Below are positions 17,129 through 27,338 of a DNA stretch of 64,000 nt, in pieces (position 1 is the first letter of the stretch; every line of letters begins with the position of its first letter). The notes under the pieces were generated by a model. That model was not told the DNA's origin, made no database searches, and saw only the letters and a list, made by a program, of their open reading frames with translations. Position numbers and translations under genes: made by a program. Origin of the DNA: Gordonia paraffinivorans NBRC 108238 (lineage in GTDB: Bacteria; Actinomycetota; Actinomycetes; Mycobacteriales; Mycobacteriaceae); the NCBI RefSeq assembly GCF_000344155.1, contig NZ_BAOQ01000006.1:62001-126000 (forward strand), read 5' to 3'.

Positions 17129-17944
17129 TCACCGACGGCGGAAGAACCGCTGCATCGCCGAACCCGACGACGGCGGCAGCGGCGGCTCCTCGTCGGCGGC
17201 GGGGTCGGCGGCCGCAGGCGCTCCGGTGTCACCGACGGCACCTGAGGCATCGTCGCCGAGCACGGTGGCGCCCGCCGCCTGGGCGGGCGCGCCGCCGGTC
17301 TCGGGTGCCTGCGGCACCTGTCCCGTGGCCTCGGCGGGCTGTCCCTCCTGGTCGCCGAACATCTGTTGCCGGGCTGCGGCGACCTGATCGGCGAGCACCG
17401 GCGGCAGGACGATCGGCAGCGGGTCGCGCGGCGGGTAGGGCTCGGAGCCGCGACGCACCACGGTCTCGGCGAGCACGGCCCGGCTGAGGCGGGCGAGGTC
17501 GTCCGCGGCCTCGGTGGGCCCGCTGCCCACGCACCGAACGAGCCAGCGCGGACCGTCGACGCCGATGAAACGATGGGTCGCGCCGTCGGCCTCGGCGACC
17601 ACCTCGCGTCCCCAGTGACCGTCCTCGACGCTGGTGGCGGCCCCGCTGTCGCGCAGCGACTCGGCGAGCTCGCGCACCACCTCCCGCCACAGTCCCGGGG
17701 TCTTGGGGGCGGCGAAAGCGCTCACCGAGATCCGACCGATCGGGGTGACGAGATAGACGTTCTGGGGCTGGTGGTCCTCCGACATCTCGACGGTGACCTG
17801 GCCGCCCTCGACGACCGGGACGAGGACCGACCCCAGGTCGAGATGCGAGTTCTCCAGCTCCCGGGGATCGGTCTCCAGAGCATCGATGTCGTAGGGACCG
17901 CGAGCCTCGCCGACCCGCAGCCCGTCGGAGGTGTTGTTCGTCAT
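17129..17944 (-). CDS. DUF3710 family protein (Rv2696c-like)
   Basis: The 271-residue protein belongs to the actinobacterial DUF3710 family, function unknown. The first about 190 residues form a mixed alpha/beta domain (GPYDIDALE, VYLVTPIGRISVSAFAAPKTPGLWREVV, RWLVRCVGSG). The last 80 residues are low-complexity Ala/Pro/Glu/Gly and end in a basic RFFRRR. No membrane segment or signal peptide is seen. The ATG at 17944 has GAGGAG upstream. It lies 74 bases after dut on the same strand, an arrangement shared with M. tuberculosis Rv2697c-Rv2696c. Confidence 0.87.
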   Translation of the reverse strand: MTNNTSDGLRVGEARGPYDIDALETDPRELENSHLDLGSVLVPVVEGGQVTVEMSEDHQPQNVYLVTPIGRISVSAFAAPKTPGLWREVVRELAESLRDSGAATSVEDGHWGREVVAEADGATHRFIGVDGPRWLVRCVGSGPTEAADDLARLSRAVLAETVVRRGSEPYPPRDPLPIVLPPVLADQVAAARQQMFGDQEGQPAEATGQVPQAPETGGAPAQAAGATVLGDDASGAVGDTGAPAAADPAADEEPPLPPSSGSAMQRFFRRR

Positions 17945-18018
17945 CGCCTACTCCTCGTCGCCGGCATCACGTCATGAACATTAATCGACGTGTGCCCGGC
18001 GACCTCCGTCATGCGATC

Positions 18019-18489
18019 TCAACCCAGGATGGCGTGTCCGCCGCTCGAGCCGTAGCCGCCCTCGCCGCGGCTCGTCTCGTCGAGTTCGTCGACCTCCACG
18101 AACTCCGGGAGCTCGACGCGCTGCACGATCAGCTGCGCGATCCGATCCCCGCGGGAGATGGTGATCGACTGCTCGGGGTCGAGGTTGATCAGGCACACCT
18201 TGATCTCGCCGCGGTATCCGGCGTCGATGGTTCCCGGCGTGTTGACGATCGACAGGCCGGCGCGGGCCGCCAGCCCGGAGCGCGGATGGATGAGCCCGAC
18301 GGTGCCGTGCGGCAGCGCGATCGCGATGCCGGTGCCGACGAGCTGCCGGCGGCCGGCGGGGAGTTCGAGGTCGATCGCCGAACACAGATCGACTCCCGCG
18401 TCCCCGGGATGGGCGCGGGTCGGCAACGGCAGATCGGGGTCGAGGCGTCGTACCGCGATGGGCGGCAGAGGGGGGAGATCTGAGGTCAC
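18019..18489 (-). CDS. dut: dUTP diphosphatase
   Basis: Dut hydrolyses dUTP to dUMP and pyrophosphate, keeping uracil out of DNA and feeding thymidylate synthesis. The 156-residue trimeric-type enzyme shows all five motifs: [43 protein letters not shown] and the C-terminal [12 protein letters not shown], the arginine/glycine arm that closes the active site. The GTG at 18489 gives the usual length. It is divergent from the DUF3093 gene across only 23 bases, so promoters overlap. Confidence 0.96.
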   Translation of the reverse strand: MTSDLPPLPPIAVRRLDPDLPLPTRAHPGDAGVDLCSAIDLELPAGRRQLVGTGIAIALPHGTVGLIHPRSGLAARAGLSIVNTPGTIDAGYRGEIKVCLINLDPEQSITISRGDRIAQLIVQRVELPEFVEVDELDETSRGEGGYGSSGGHAILG

Positions 18490-18512
18490 GCACGCAGACT
18501 ACGCTGACGCGA

Positions 18513-19025
18513 GTGAGCGCACCTCATCCAGACAGCAACGGCGGCGCCGACCTCTACGACGAACGACTGGTCGTCCCCTGGTGGTGGTGGTTGGCCGCAG
18601 TGGTCGTGACCGGGGTCGTCGGCTACGAGATCCAGCTGTTGGCGCACGGCAGCAAGTGGAGCATCATCGGCTACGTCGCCACCGCGTTCATCGCGGTCAT
18701 GCTCCTGATCTCCATGAGCCGCACCCGCATCCGGGTGACCGCCGACGGCGAGCTGCACGCGCACCGCGCCCGGCTCCCCCGCTCGGTCATCGCCCGCGGG
18801 GCGACCGTCCCGCCGAGCGCGAAGTCGGCGGCCCTCGGGCGCCAGCTGGACCCGGCCGCCTATCTCGTGCACCGCTTCTGGGTGAAGACCATGGTGTTGC
18901 TCGTCCTCGACGACCCGGACGACCCCACGCCGTACTGGCTGGTGTCCACGCGCCACCCGGAGAAGGTCCTCGAGGCGCTCGGCCTGTCCGACGCCGCCGC
19001 CGACCGGCCGGAACCGCGGGCCTAG
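18513..19025 (+). CDS. DUF3093 family membrane protein (Rv2698-like)
   Basis: The 170-residue protein has a tryptophan-rich first membrane segment (VVPWWWWLAAVVVTGVVGYE), a second one right after (IIGYVATAFIAVMLLISM), and a soluble C-terminal domain of about 100 residues. It is the actinobacterial DUF3093 family, role unknown. The GTG at 18513 lacks a Shine-Dalgarno sequence, while TACGCT at 18500-18505 is placed as a -10 for a leaderless transcript. It is divergent from dut, as in M. tuberculosis. Confidence 0.87.
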   Translation: MSAPHPDSNGGADLYDERLVVPWWWWLAAVVVTGVVGYEIQLLAHGSKWSIIGYVATAFIAVMLLISMSRTRIRVTADGELHAHRARLPRSVIARGATVPPSAKSAALGRQLDPAAYLVHRFWVKTMVLLVLDDPDDPTPYWLVSTRHPEKVLEALGLSDAAADRPEPRA

Positions 19026-19117
19026 CCGGCTCCGGTCCCGACCGAGATCTGGCATGTGAAGCGGCGCTCCCGCTCCCCTGCCGACAGACGACCCGAGGAC
19101 GACCAGACCCGAAGACG

Positions 19118-19152
19118 ACAAAAAGGGGCCGCGCCGCGTGGCGCAGGCCCCT
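19118..19152 (-). terminator. Rho-independent terminator of the DUF4193 gene
   Basis: On the minus strand a GC stem (19146-19152 with 19124-19130, extended inward by GCGCC/GGCGC with one bulge) is followed directly by TTTTTGT. It begins about 20 bases after the DUF4193 stop. This is the most canonical stem plus U-tract in the window. Confidence 0.8.
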
Positions 19153-19170
19153 CGTCGTCGGTCCGGTCGA

Positions 19171-19470
19171 TCAGGCGCAGTCGACGCAGATCAGCTGGTT
19201 GCCGTTCTCCTCGGCCAGCCGACTGCGGTGGTAGACGAGAAAACAGCTGCTGCAGGTGAACTCGTCGTCCTGCTTCGGGATGACCCGCACCGACAGCTCC
19301 TCGCCGGAGAGGTCGGCGCCGGGGAGCTCGAAGGATTCGGCGGTGTCGGACTCGTCGACGTCGACCGCCGCGGCCTGCGCCTCGCTGCGGCGGGCCTTCA
19401 GCTCCTCGAGAGAGTCTTCGCTGAGGTCCTCGGTCTCCGTGCGTCGTGGCGCGTCGTAATCAGTAGCCAT
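19171..19470 (-). CDS. DUF4193 family protein with zinc-ribbon (Rv2699c-like)
   Basis: This is a 99-residue acidic protein. The N-terminal 60 residues are charged and helical (SEDSLEELKARRSEAQ). The C-terminal 30 carry two CxxC pairs, CSSC and CVDC, expected to hold one zinc ion; the C-terminus ends right after the second pair. The family is conserved and reported as essential in mycobacteria, with unknown biochemical role. The ATG at 19470 has GAAGG upstream; a longer frame to 19584 would add a basic unconserved peptide. A good rho-independent terminator follows. Confidence 0.88.
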   Translation of the reverse strand: MATDYDAPRRTETEDLSEDSLEELKARRSEAQAAAVDVDESDTAESFELPGADLSGEELSVRVIPKQDDEFTCSSCFLVYHRSRLAEENGNQLICVDCA

Positions 19471-19924
19471 TGTGTGCCTTCTTGTCTGAGAGTGTGAGGG
19501 GGCGCTCTCGGCCGCGGCTTGTGGCCGTGACCCAGGGTTGCGCACGACTCCGCCGGGATTGTCTTGCCGGTGGGTCACTGACAACGTCCGATCGGGCGGA
19601 ATTCGTTCCCGGCGGACCGGCGTATTGTGTGACTTCCGTCACGGTTAGATATCGGCTGCACCCCAATGCTGGAAGCGCGGGCGCCCGAAGAATAGACCAC
19701 GCCCCCGCCATCGTCAATACGCCGACACGAATAGGTCCGAAAACGGTCGTCCCACGCTGGTGGGACCGAGTGCTCGCGGCCCGGCGCGCGTCGACCGGCG
19801 AGGCATGCCCGCCTCCCGCGACGGAACCTCTAGAGTGATCGGCGGATCGTGCGGGGAACGGCCCGGCCGGTCCGTCCGCCCCGGCATCAGCCCGGTTCGC
19901 AGCGCCAGTGAGGAGTCAGTCCAG
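19471..19924. other. 454-base divergent intergenic region between DUF4193 gene and cei
   Basis: No convincing gene lies here; frames that are open have no start site or homology I recognise. The stretch is less GC-rich around 19610-19740 (GTTAGATATCGG, AATAGACC, CGTCAATACGCC). It holds a CRP-like palindrome at 19628-19643, listed separately. It probably contains the promoters of both flanking genes, and the cei ribosome-binding site AGGAG is at 19911-19915. Confidence 0.5.
19628..19643. promoter_or_regulatory. CRP/GlxR-like palindrome
   Basis: TGTGA-N6-TCACG differs at one base from the TGTGA-N6-TCACA consensus of CRP family regulators, including corynebacterial GlxR. It lies about 160 bases upstream of the DUF4193 start and 280 upstream of cei. 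Operator function is a prediction. Confidence 0.4.
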
Positions 19925-20623
19925 GTGGTCTCGAAAATCACGACCGGCTACCCGACCGACGAACAGGGCCGCCCCTACAAGCGCCGCAGGTACGCGCCGG
20001 CCGCGATCACCGTCGCCGTCCTACTGGTCCTCGGTGTGATCGTCTGGTCGGTCGTCCTCACCTCCGACGGCGACGCGTCGGTGCCCACCGCGTGCAACCA
20101 GCCCAGCCCGCCGTCGGTGACCGAGACCGCGGACGCGGGCACACCGCAGCCCGCCCCGCCCACCCTGACGCGGGTGCCGCGAGACGAGATGCTCGACGTC
20201 GCCCCGGCGCCGCTGCCGTCCTTCCAGGTGCGCGTCCTCAACGCATCCGGCGAACGCGGCGCCGCCCGGTCGGTGTCGGAGGATCTCGCGGCACATGGCT
20301 TCACCCCCGCGCCCGACACGCCGTACGCCGACGACACGATCTACCAGAACCAGGACCTCAACTGCGTCGGCCAGATCCGATTCGGACCGTCCGGTCGGGC
20401 CGCCGCCGCGGCCGCGTGGCTGGCGTTCCCGTGCGCGGAGCTCGTCGAGGACGACCGTCGCGGCACCGTGGTCGACGTCGCCCTCGGAGTCCACCACTCG
20501 AGCGGCGAACTCTCCCAGGACGCACAGGCCGCCCTCGAGGCGTTGCGCTCGGCGGATCCCACCAACCCGGACACGGGAGCTGATCCGGCGTTGGTGAAGG
20601 CCGTCCACTCCGCTCCCTGCTAG
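19925..20623 (+). CDS. cei: Envelope integrity protein Cei (LytR_C domain)
   Basis: The 232-residue protein has a short basic cytosolic N-terminus (KRRRYAP), one membrane anchor (residues 25-45, [20 protein letters not shown]), and a secreted LytR C-terminal-type domain starting [15 protein letters not shown]. Its homologue Rv2700 is required for normal envelope integrity in M. tuberculosis. Cysteines at about residues 57, 139, 166 and 232 (the last at the very C-terminus) could form disulfides outside the cell. The GTG at 19925 lies 9 bases after AGGAG; the longer upstream frame is unconserved. Confidence 0.88.
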   Translation: MVSKITTGYPTDEQGRPYKRRRYAPAAITVAVLLVLGVIVWSVVLTSDGDASVPTACNQPSPPSVTETADAGTPQPAPPTLTRVPRDEMLDVAPAPLPSFQVRVLNASGERGAARSVSEDLAAHGFTPAPDTPYADDTIYQNQDLNCVGQIRFGPSGRAAAAAAWLAFPCAELVEDDRRGTVVDVALGVHHSSGELSQDAQAALEALRSADPTNPDTGADPALVKAVHSAPC

Positions 20624-20678
20624 AGGCCGCGCGACCGAGGTCGCCGGCAGCACTCGCCCGACGGCCGCAGTCCGAACG

Positions 20679-21632
20679 TCAGGCGATGGGTTCGCGCGCG
20701 CCCAACTCGTCGAGCAGTGCGAGGAACTCGTCGGCGATGCCGGGCGCGACCGCGACCGTCACATGCCCCTCGTCGGCGCGGGAATCCGGCGGCGGGGTGA
20801 TCACCACGGCCCCGGCCTCGGCGGCGATGAGTCCGCCGGCCGCCCAGTCCCACGGGCTCAGTCCGTGCTCGTAGTGGGCGTCCACCGCGCCCGACGCGAC
20901 CATGCACAGGTCGAGGGCGGCGGCGCCGACCCGCCGGATGTCACGCACGCGGGGCAGCAACTCGGCGACGATGCGTCCCTGCGCGCGTCGTCGTCCGGCG
21001 GCATAGCCGAACCCCGTTGCGACGAGCGCGAGTTCGGTGCGCTCCACCGGGTTGCAGCGCAGCTCGGTGCGGGCGCCGGTCCCGTCGGACATCCACGCCC
21101 CGCCGCCGCGGGTGGCGCCGTAGACGATGCCGCGGGCCACGTCCACCACCGCGCCGGCGACGGACCGGCCGCCGACCTGGGCGGCGACGGACACCGCGTA
21201 GGCGGGGATGCCGTACATGAAGTTGACGGTGCCGTCGATCGGGTCGACCACCCACCGCACACCGGACGGGACGGCGCGGGTGCCGCCGTCCTCCTCTCCC
21301 AGGATGTCGTCGTCCGGGCGGGCCCGGCGCAGCCGCTCGCGGACGAGGCGTTCGGTCTCGGTGTCGGCGACGGTGACCGGGTCGGTTTCCGTCGACTTGG
21401 TCGACACGACCGCTTCCGTCGACTTGGTCGACACGACCGCTTCGGCCGACTCGGTCGAAGCGGCCGCTTCCGTCGGCTCGGTCCACGCGGGCGGGGCGTC
21501 TGCGGAAGGCGCCGTGCCGGACAACCCAGGGCCGAACAACTCGGGACGGCGGCGTCGTACGTGGGCGGCCGCCTCCTGCGCCACGTCCACCGCGATGGCG
21601 GCCAGTTCGTCCACCGGAATCGTCTGCTCCAC
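20679..21632 (-). CDS. suhB: Inositol monophosphatase family protein SuhB
   Basis: SuhB-type enzymes dephosphorylate inositol 1-phosphate, feeding phosphatidylinositol and mycothiol synthesis. The 317-residue protein has the metal-site motifs [21 protein letters not shown] and [15 protein letters not shown]. Start GTG at 21632 ([10 protein letters not shown]) matches the first helix of Rv2701c; the frame stays open upstream but into ppgK leader DNA. Unusual: between the first helix and [12 protein letters not shown] is an extra Thr/Glu/Ser/Ala segment made of four 9-residue repeats (DNA 21387-21490), which makes it about 27 residues longer than the mycobacterial protein. It is divergent from ppgK. 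Confidence 0.88.
   Translation of the reverse strand: MEQTIPVDELAAIAVDVAQEAAAHVRRRRPELFGPGLSGTAPSADAPPAWTEPTEAAASTESAEAVVSTKSTEAVVSTKSTETDPVTVADTETERLVRERLRRARPDDDILGEEDGGTRAVPSGVRWVVDPIDGTVNFMYGIPAYAVSVAAQVGGRSVAGAVVDVARGIVYGATRGGGAWMSDGTGARTELRCNPVERTELALVATGFGYAAGRRRAQGRIVAELLPRVRDIRRVGAAALDLCMVASGAVDAHYEHGLSPWDWAAGGLIAAEAGAVVITPPPDSRADEGHVTVAVAPGIADEFLALLDELGAREPIA
21387..21490 (-). repeat. 27-base tandem repeat inside suhB
   Basis: Two exact 27-base copies (21387-21413 and 21414-21440) are followed by a degenerate third (21441-21467) and a partial fourth. Each encodes 9 residues of the type S-T-K-S-T-E-A-V-V. The array is in frame and does not interrupt the catalytic domain. Confidence 0.85.
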
Positions 21633-21788
21633 GTAGACAATGTCAGCACATGCGATCGCCGCCCGCTCCACCGGCGACCCGGGGTGCCGTATCCAGAGCG
21701 AATCGGACACGCCGATGACGCGCGGGCTGCCGGTCGCGCCGATAGCCTGAGTGACGATCATTACCGTCCCGGAAGGGGAAATCACACC

Positions 21789-22577
21789 ATGACCGACACG
21801 CCCACCGCCGCAGGCTCGCCCGCTCCCACCAACCTGGGTTTCGGGGTCGACGTCGGGGGTTCGGGGATCAAGGGCGGCATCGTCGATCTGGACACCGGCG
21901 CGCTCGTCGGTGAGCGGTTCAAGGTGCTGACCCCGCAGCCGGCGACCCCGGAGGCGGTCGCCGGCGGCGTCGCCGAGGTCGTCGCCCACTTCGGGTGGGA
22001 CGGCCCGGTCGGGATCACCCTGCCCGGCGTGGTCACCGACGGCGTGATGCGGACCGCGGCGAACATCGACAAGGCCTGGATCGGCACCGACGTCGACGAG
22101 CTGTTCAGCCGGCATCTCGGCGGCCGGCAGGTCGCGGTCCTCAACGACGCCGACGCGGCCGGCATGGCCGAGGACGCCTACGGCGCGGGCAAGGGCGTCG
22201 ACGGCGTGGTGATGTTGCTGACCTTCGGCACCGGCATCGGCTCGGCGATCCTCATCGACGGAACACTGGTGCCCAACACCGAACTCGGCCACATGCAGGT
22301 CGGCAAGAAGGAGGCCGAGCACCAGGCGTCCTCGCGGGTGAAGGAAGAGAAGGGCTGGTCCTACGAGAAGTGGGCCGAGAAGGTGTCCGACGTGCTCAAG
22401 GCCTACGAGGCGCTGTTCTGGCCGAAGCTGTTCATCGCCGGCGGCGGGATCAGCCGCAAGGCCGACAAGTGGATTCCCCTGCTGACCAATGAAACCCCGG
22501 TCGTGCCGGCCACCCTGCGCAACACCGCGGGTATCGTCGGCGCGGCGATGGCCGTCACCCGCGGCCTGAAGATCTAG
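21789..22577 (+). CDS. ppgK: Polyphosphate glucokinase
   Basis: PpgK phosphorylates glucose using inorganic polyphosphate (and usually ATP). The 262-residue ROK-fold protein shows the phosphate-1 motif [15 protein letters not shown], the catalytic Asp in NDADAAG, and [10 protein letters not shown] as the phosphate-2 loop. [18 protein letters not shown] is the region replacing the ROK zinc site, as in known PpgK. The ATG at 21789 has GGAAGGGG upstream. It is upstream of sigA, as Rv2702-Rv2703, and is probably transcribed separately since a new -10 appears before sigA. Confidence 0.94.
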   Translation: MTDTPTAAGSPAPTNLGFGVDVGGSGIKGGIVDLDTGALVGERFKVLTPQPATPEAVAGGVAEVVAHFGWDGPVGITLPGVVTDGVMRTAANIDKAWIGTDVDELFSRHLGGRQVAVLNDADAAGMAEDAYGAGKGVDGVVMLLTFGTGIGSAILIDGTLVPNTELGHMQVGKKEAEHQASSRVKEEKGWSYEKWAEKVSDVLKAYEALFWPKLFIAGGGISRKADKWIPLLTNETPVVPATLRNTAGIVGAAMAVTRGLKI

Positions 22578-22669
22578 CCGGGCGCCGGCACGCTCGCCCG
22601 GCGTCCCCGGAACGAGGGCCAGCCCGCGGATTGACCAGGGCTTTGTCACACCCGACCGGACGATGTCGT

Positions 22670-22675
22670 TACAAT
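22670..22675 (+). promoter_or_regulatory. -10 element (TACAAT) upstream of sigA
   Basis: TACAAT matches the sigma-70 -10 consensus closely. TTGTCA and TTGACC lie upstream but at spacings over 20 bases, so -35 contact would be weak. A start near 22682 would give a sigA leader of about 160 bases. Confidence 0.5.
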
Positions 22676-22842
22676 GGTCGTCACGGTCAGCTGAGCCGAG
22701 AAACCAAGCCCTTGTCCACGGCAGCCCCTGCTGCCGCGTCACGTGTCACAGCGACGACGCCGACCGACCTCCGACGCCTGGCAGGCGCCGGCGCATGACA
22801 CCGACAGAAGACACCACCGAAGACAGTTTCGAAAGGTTGTAC

Positions 22843-24246
<1,404 letters not shown>

Positions 24247-24278
24247 CCTCCTGTCGGGGTCACCCCGGATTCGCGCTC

Positions 24279-24309
24279 GCCCCCGTCGCCGTCACCCGGC
24301 GACGGGGGC
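24279..24309. terminator. Bidirectional terminator hairpin between sigA and DUF952 gene
   Basis: A perfect 12-base GC stem (24279-24290 with 24298-24309) and a 7-base loop lie 32 bases after the sigA stop. The stop codon of the convergent DUF952 gene sits in the loop. It probably ends both transcripts. Confidence 0.75.
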
Positions 24310-24651
24310 GAATGCGTTGTCGGGGCCGGGCAGGTACTCACGCACCTCGACGACGGCGTCGAGCGGCAGCGGGCCGTACAGATGTGGGAAGAGCATCGAC
24401 GCCGGGTCGGTCGGAACCCCCGGCTCCCATCGGATCTCGGCGTCGAGGCGGGCCGGGTCGAGGACCAGCAGCAGCAGGTCCCGCCGCCCGGCGAAGAGCC
24501 GGTTCGCCGGCAGGTGGACCTGTTGCGGCGTCGAGAGGTGGACGAATCCGGCCTCGGCGAGGGACGGTGGCCGCAGGTGCGTCGAGCCCCGGCTCGCCTC
24601 CCAGGCGTCGGCGGTGATCAGATGCGTGAGAACAGGATGATCGGTCGGCAC
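24292..24651 (-). CDS. DUF952 family protein
   Basis: The 119-residue protein belongs to DUF952, a small ADP-ribosyltransferase-like fold family of unknown function. The family features are visible: an N-terminal HLITADAWEASR, then GFVHLSTPQQVHLPANRLFAG, LLLVLDPARLDAEIRWE, and LFPHLYGPLPLDAVVEV. No partner gene is linked; it converges on sigA. The GTG at 24651 is assumed from family length; no strong ribosome-binding site precedes it. Confidence 0.85.
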   Translation of the reverse strand: MPTDHPVLTHLITADAWEASRGSTHLRPPSLAEAGFVHLSTPQQVHLPANRLFAGRRDLLLLVLDPARLDAEIRWEPGVPTDPASMLFPHLYGPLPLDAVVEVREYLPGPDNAFAPVAG

Positions 24652-24972
24652 GCACGCGATTGAGCCGGTGCCCCGGACCCGTTGTCAAGGCCACCCCCCC
24701 GGAAAAAACGGCGGTTCGGTGGTTTGGAACCCGCCCGGAGGGGTATCCGGATGGTGCGTCCCGGGAATGTGATCCGGGCCGCATCACTTCCATCACAGAC
24801 GTTTTCGGTGTGTTGCGGGTTGTAAACGGTGAGTGACGACACACCGAGGGCACCTGCCGGAACAATACGAACGTGCCGAACGTCTGACAGAGTGAGGTTG
24901 ACGCATCGCCCGGATGTGTCGGCTCGAAGGGACGGCGACCGGCCACCGGCGCCCGACCGGGACGGAGGAACA
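24652..24972. other. 321-base divergent intergenic region
   Basis: It separates the DUF952 gene (minus) from the DUF7455 gene (plus). It is lower in GC than its surroundings, with C7 and A6 runs at about 24700-24710 and an imperfect TGAT/ATCA palindrome near 24770-24787. I see promoter-like sequence but no gene. The ribosome-binding site of the next gene (GGAGGAA) is at 24964-24970. Confidence 0.4.
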
Positions 24973-25182
24973 ATGACTGACATCGCCACCACCACAGCCC
25001 CGATCTTCATGCCGCTGACCGCTGCCGATCGGTGTGATCGCTGCGGCGCGGCCGCCAAGGTCCGTGCCGTCATGCCCAAGGGCGGCGAACTCCTCTTCTG
25101 CCGCCATCACTTCAACGAGCACGAGGCCCGCCTGGTGGAGCTCAGCGCCACCGTCATCGAGTCCGAGGGTGAACTGGTCTGA
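24973..25182 (+). CDS. DUF7455 small zinc-ribbon protein
   Basis: This 69-residue protein has the pattern TAADRCDRCGAAAKVRAVMPKGGELLFCRHHFNEHE: CxxC followed by CxHH, which can hold one zinc ion. The short C-terminus is acidic. Such proteins are common as single genes in actinobacteria and have no assigned role. The ATG at 24973 has an excellent GGAGGAA at the right distance. The sequence remains open 48 codons upstream, but without conservation. It is followed by a 16-base-stem terminator. Confidence 0.85.
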   Translation: MTDIATTTAPIFMPLTAADRCDRCGAAAKVRAVMPKGGELLFCRHHFNEHEARLVELSATVIESEGELV

Positions 25183-25225
25183 CACTCGTCATGGCCCGAC
25201 GGGCGAGCCACAGACGTAGACCGAC

Positions 25226-25260
25226 GAGAACCCGGCCGGAGACTCTCCGGCCGGGTTCTC
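25226..25260. terminator. Strong hairpin between convergent DUF7455 gene and helicase
   Basis: A perfect 16-base stem (25226-25241 with 25245-25260) with a 3-base loop lies 44 bases past the DUF7455 stop and 47 bases past the helicase 3' end. The stem alone should terminate either transcript. Confidence 0.8.
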
Positions 25261-25306
25261 TCGTGTGTCGGGTGCGCTCGTGAGCGCCGATCGTGCGGTG
25301 TCGCCG

Positions 25307-27103
25307 TCAGCGCCACTCGCGCAGGGCCGCGATCCGCTCCTTGAGCTGCTCGGCGGTGGCCATCGCGGTCGGCGGGCCGCCGCAGCGGCTGCGCAGTTCG
25401 TTGTGGACCATGCCATGTGGCTTGCCCGTGCGGTGATGGTGCATGGCCACAAGGGTGTTGAGCTCCTTGCGCAACGCGTGGAGGTTCTCCCCGGTGGTCT
25501 CGGGCCGACGGACGGGCTGCTCCTGCGCTTCCGGCGCGGCCTTCTTCGTCGCGCGCGCCGCGACCTGCTCGGCCTGCCGCTTCTGCAGCAGCGCTCGAAC
25601 CTGGTCGGCGTCGAGCAGACCCGGCAGACCCAGGTACTCCGACTCTTCGTCGCTGCCGGCAAAGGTCGCGGTGCCGAAGGACGCACCGTCGAAGATCACC
25701 TGGTCGAGTTCGGCGTCGGCGTGCAGCGACTGGAAGGCGGGTTCGTCCTCCCCCGGCTCGTCCTTCTGCTTGTTCGCGTCGACAAGCAGCTGGTCGTCGA
25801 GGCCGTTGCTCTCCCGGTGCGGCTTGCCCAGGACGTGGTCACGCTCGGCCTCCATCTGGCTGGCGAGGTCGAGCAGCACCGGCACCGAGGGCAGGAACAC
25901 ACTCGCGGTCTCGCCCGGGCGCCGCGACCGCACGAACCGGCCGATGGCCTGGGCGAAGAACAGCGGGGTCGACGAGCTGGTCGCGTACACGCCCACGGCC
26001 AGCCGCGGGACGTCGACGCCCTCGGACACCATGCGGACCGCGATCATCCACTCGTCGGTGCCCTCGGAGAACTCGGCGATGCGCGACGACGACTTCGGGT
26101 CGTCGGACAGCACGAGTGTCGGCTTCTTGCCGGTGATGGCCTCGAGGAGTTCGGCGTAGTCGCGCGCCGTCGACTGGTCGGTGGCGATGACCAGCCCGCC
26201 GGCATCGGGCATGCCGCTGGCCCGCAGCTGTCCGAGGCGGGTGTGGGCGGCGGTGAGCACAGCGGGGATCCAGTCGCCGTGCGGGTCCAGTGCGGTGCGC
26301 CAGGCACGGGCGGTCTGCTCGGCCGACAACGGCTCGCCGAGTCGCGCGGTGTACTCCTCGCCGGCGCTGGTCCGCCAGCTGGCCTCGCCGGAGTACGCCA
26401 GGAAGACCACCGGACGCACGACGCCGTCCTTGAGCGCGTCGGCGTAGCCGTAGGTGTGATCGGCCTTGGACCGCATCAGCCCGCCGGGCTCGGGTTCGTA
26501 GGTGACGAACGGGATCGGCGAGTCGTCGGAGCGGAACGGCGTACCGGTGAGCAGCAGCCGGCGCTCGGCGTCGTCGAAGGCCTCGCGGATCGCCTCGCCC
26601 CAGCTCTTGGCGTCGCCGCCGTGGTGGATCTCGTCGAGGATGACCAGCGTGCGCCGGTTCTCGGTGCGGACGCGGTGCTTCGCCGGGTGGGCGGCGACCT
26701 GCGCGTAGGTGAGGCACACGCCCTGGAAGTCGGAGCTCGTCGAACCGGTCGAGTTGGAGAAGTTGGAGTCCAGCGCGATGCCGACGCGGGCGGCGGCCTC
26801 GGCCCACTGGTGTTTGAGGTGCTCGGTGGGCGCGACGACGGTGATCTGGTCGACGGTGCGGTCGTCGAGCAGTTCACGGGCCACCCGCAGCCCGAAGGTG
26901 GTCTTGCCGGCGCCGGGCGTCGCGACCGCGAGGAAGTCCTTCGGCTTGCGCGTCAGGTACTTGGTCAGCGCGCGACGCTGCCACGCGCGCAGCGACGGGA
27001 GGTTGGGCTTGGCGGGTCCGGAACCTGTGGGAGTGCTGGTGGAGGGTTCGGCTGACGTCACGTGTGTGCTGCTCCTGACGGCGTTCGGTTCCCTGCCGGG
27101 CAT
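25307..27103 (-). CDS. SF2 DEAD/DEAH-box helicase, UvrB/RAD25-like
   Basis: This is a 598-residue superfamily 2 ATPase. It has an N-terminal LRAWQRRALTKYL Q-like motif and Walker A in ATPGAGKTTFGLRV. Walker B is in LVILDEIHHGGD, motif III in LLTGTPFRSDD, and the C-terminal helicase core has VRMVSEGVDVPRL and FAQAIGRFVRSR (motif VI). A 170-residue C-terminal region is charged and helical without a known domain. This type resembles the restriction/repair SF2 group and is common near sigA in actinobacteria; its substrate is unknown. The ATG at 27103 is taken, but the GTG at 27061 after AGGAG is a reasonable alternative. Confidence 0.85.
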   Translation of the reverse strand: MPGREPNAVRSSTHVTSAEPSTSTPTGSGPAKPNLPSLRAWQRRALTKYLTRKPKDFLAVATPGAGKTTFGLRVARELLDDRTVDQITVVAPTEHLKHQWAEAAARVGIALDSNFSNSTGSTSSDFQGVCLTYAQVAAHPAKHRVRTENRRTLVILDEIHHGGDAKSWGEAIREAFDDAERRLLLTGTPFRSDDSPIPFVTYEPEPGGLMRSKADHTYGYADALKDGVVRPVVFLAYSGEASWRTSAGEEYTARLGEPLSAEQTARAWRTALDPHGDWIPAVLTAAHTRLGQLRASGMPDAGGLVIATDQSTARDYAELLEAITGKKPTLVLSDDPKSSSRIAEFSEGTDEWMIAVRMVSEGVDVPRLAVGVYATSSSTPLFFAQAIGRFVRSRRPGETASVFLPSVPVLLDLASQMEAERDHVLGKPHRESNGLDDQLLVDANKQKDEPGEDEPAFQSLHADAELDQVIFDGASFGTATFAGSDEESEYLGLPGLLDADQVRALLQKRQAEQVAARATKKAAPEAQEQPVRRPETTGENLHALRKELNTLVAMHHHRTGKPHGMVHNELRSRCGGPPTAMATAEQLKERIAALREWR

Positions 27104-27338
27104 GAGACGTCCCCTCGCTTGCGGTACCCGCGGTCGTGAGGGGACGAGCCGATCTTACCGCCGGAGCGCGCCGGCGCCCGCATCGCGACACCCGCCCGGA
27201 GCACGCGCCACGGGTGGCAGGCGTACGTGATCTGAACGACTCGCCCGGTGACCCGGATACCCGGCCGGAGCCCGGATCGGGGATATTGAACTCATCACAA
27301 CGCGCAAGAGAACTCCGGTCCCGCTGACCGACGACGGG

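Noticed and set aside
21387-21490. CRISPR-like array
   Set aside because: The repeats are contiguous without unique spacers and are in frame inside suhB; no cas genes are present.
20679-22742. A 687-residue SuhB with long N-terminal part
   Set aside because: The upstream part is antisense to ppgK; the conserved domain begins at 21632.
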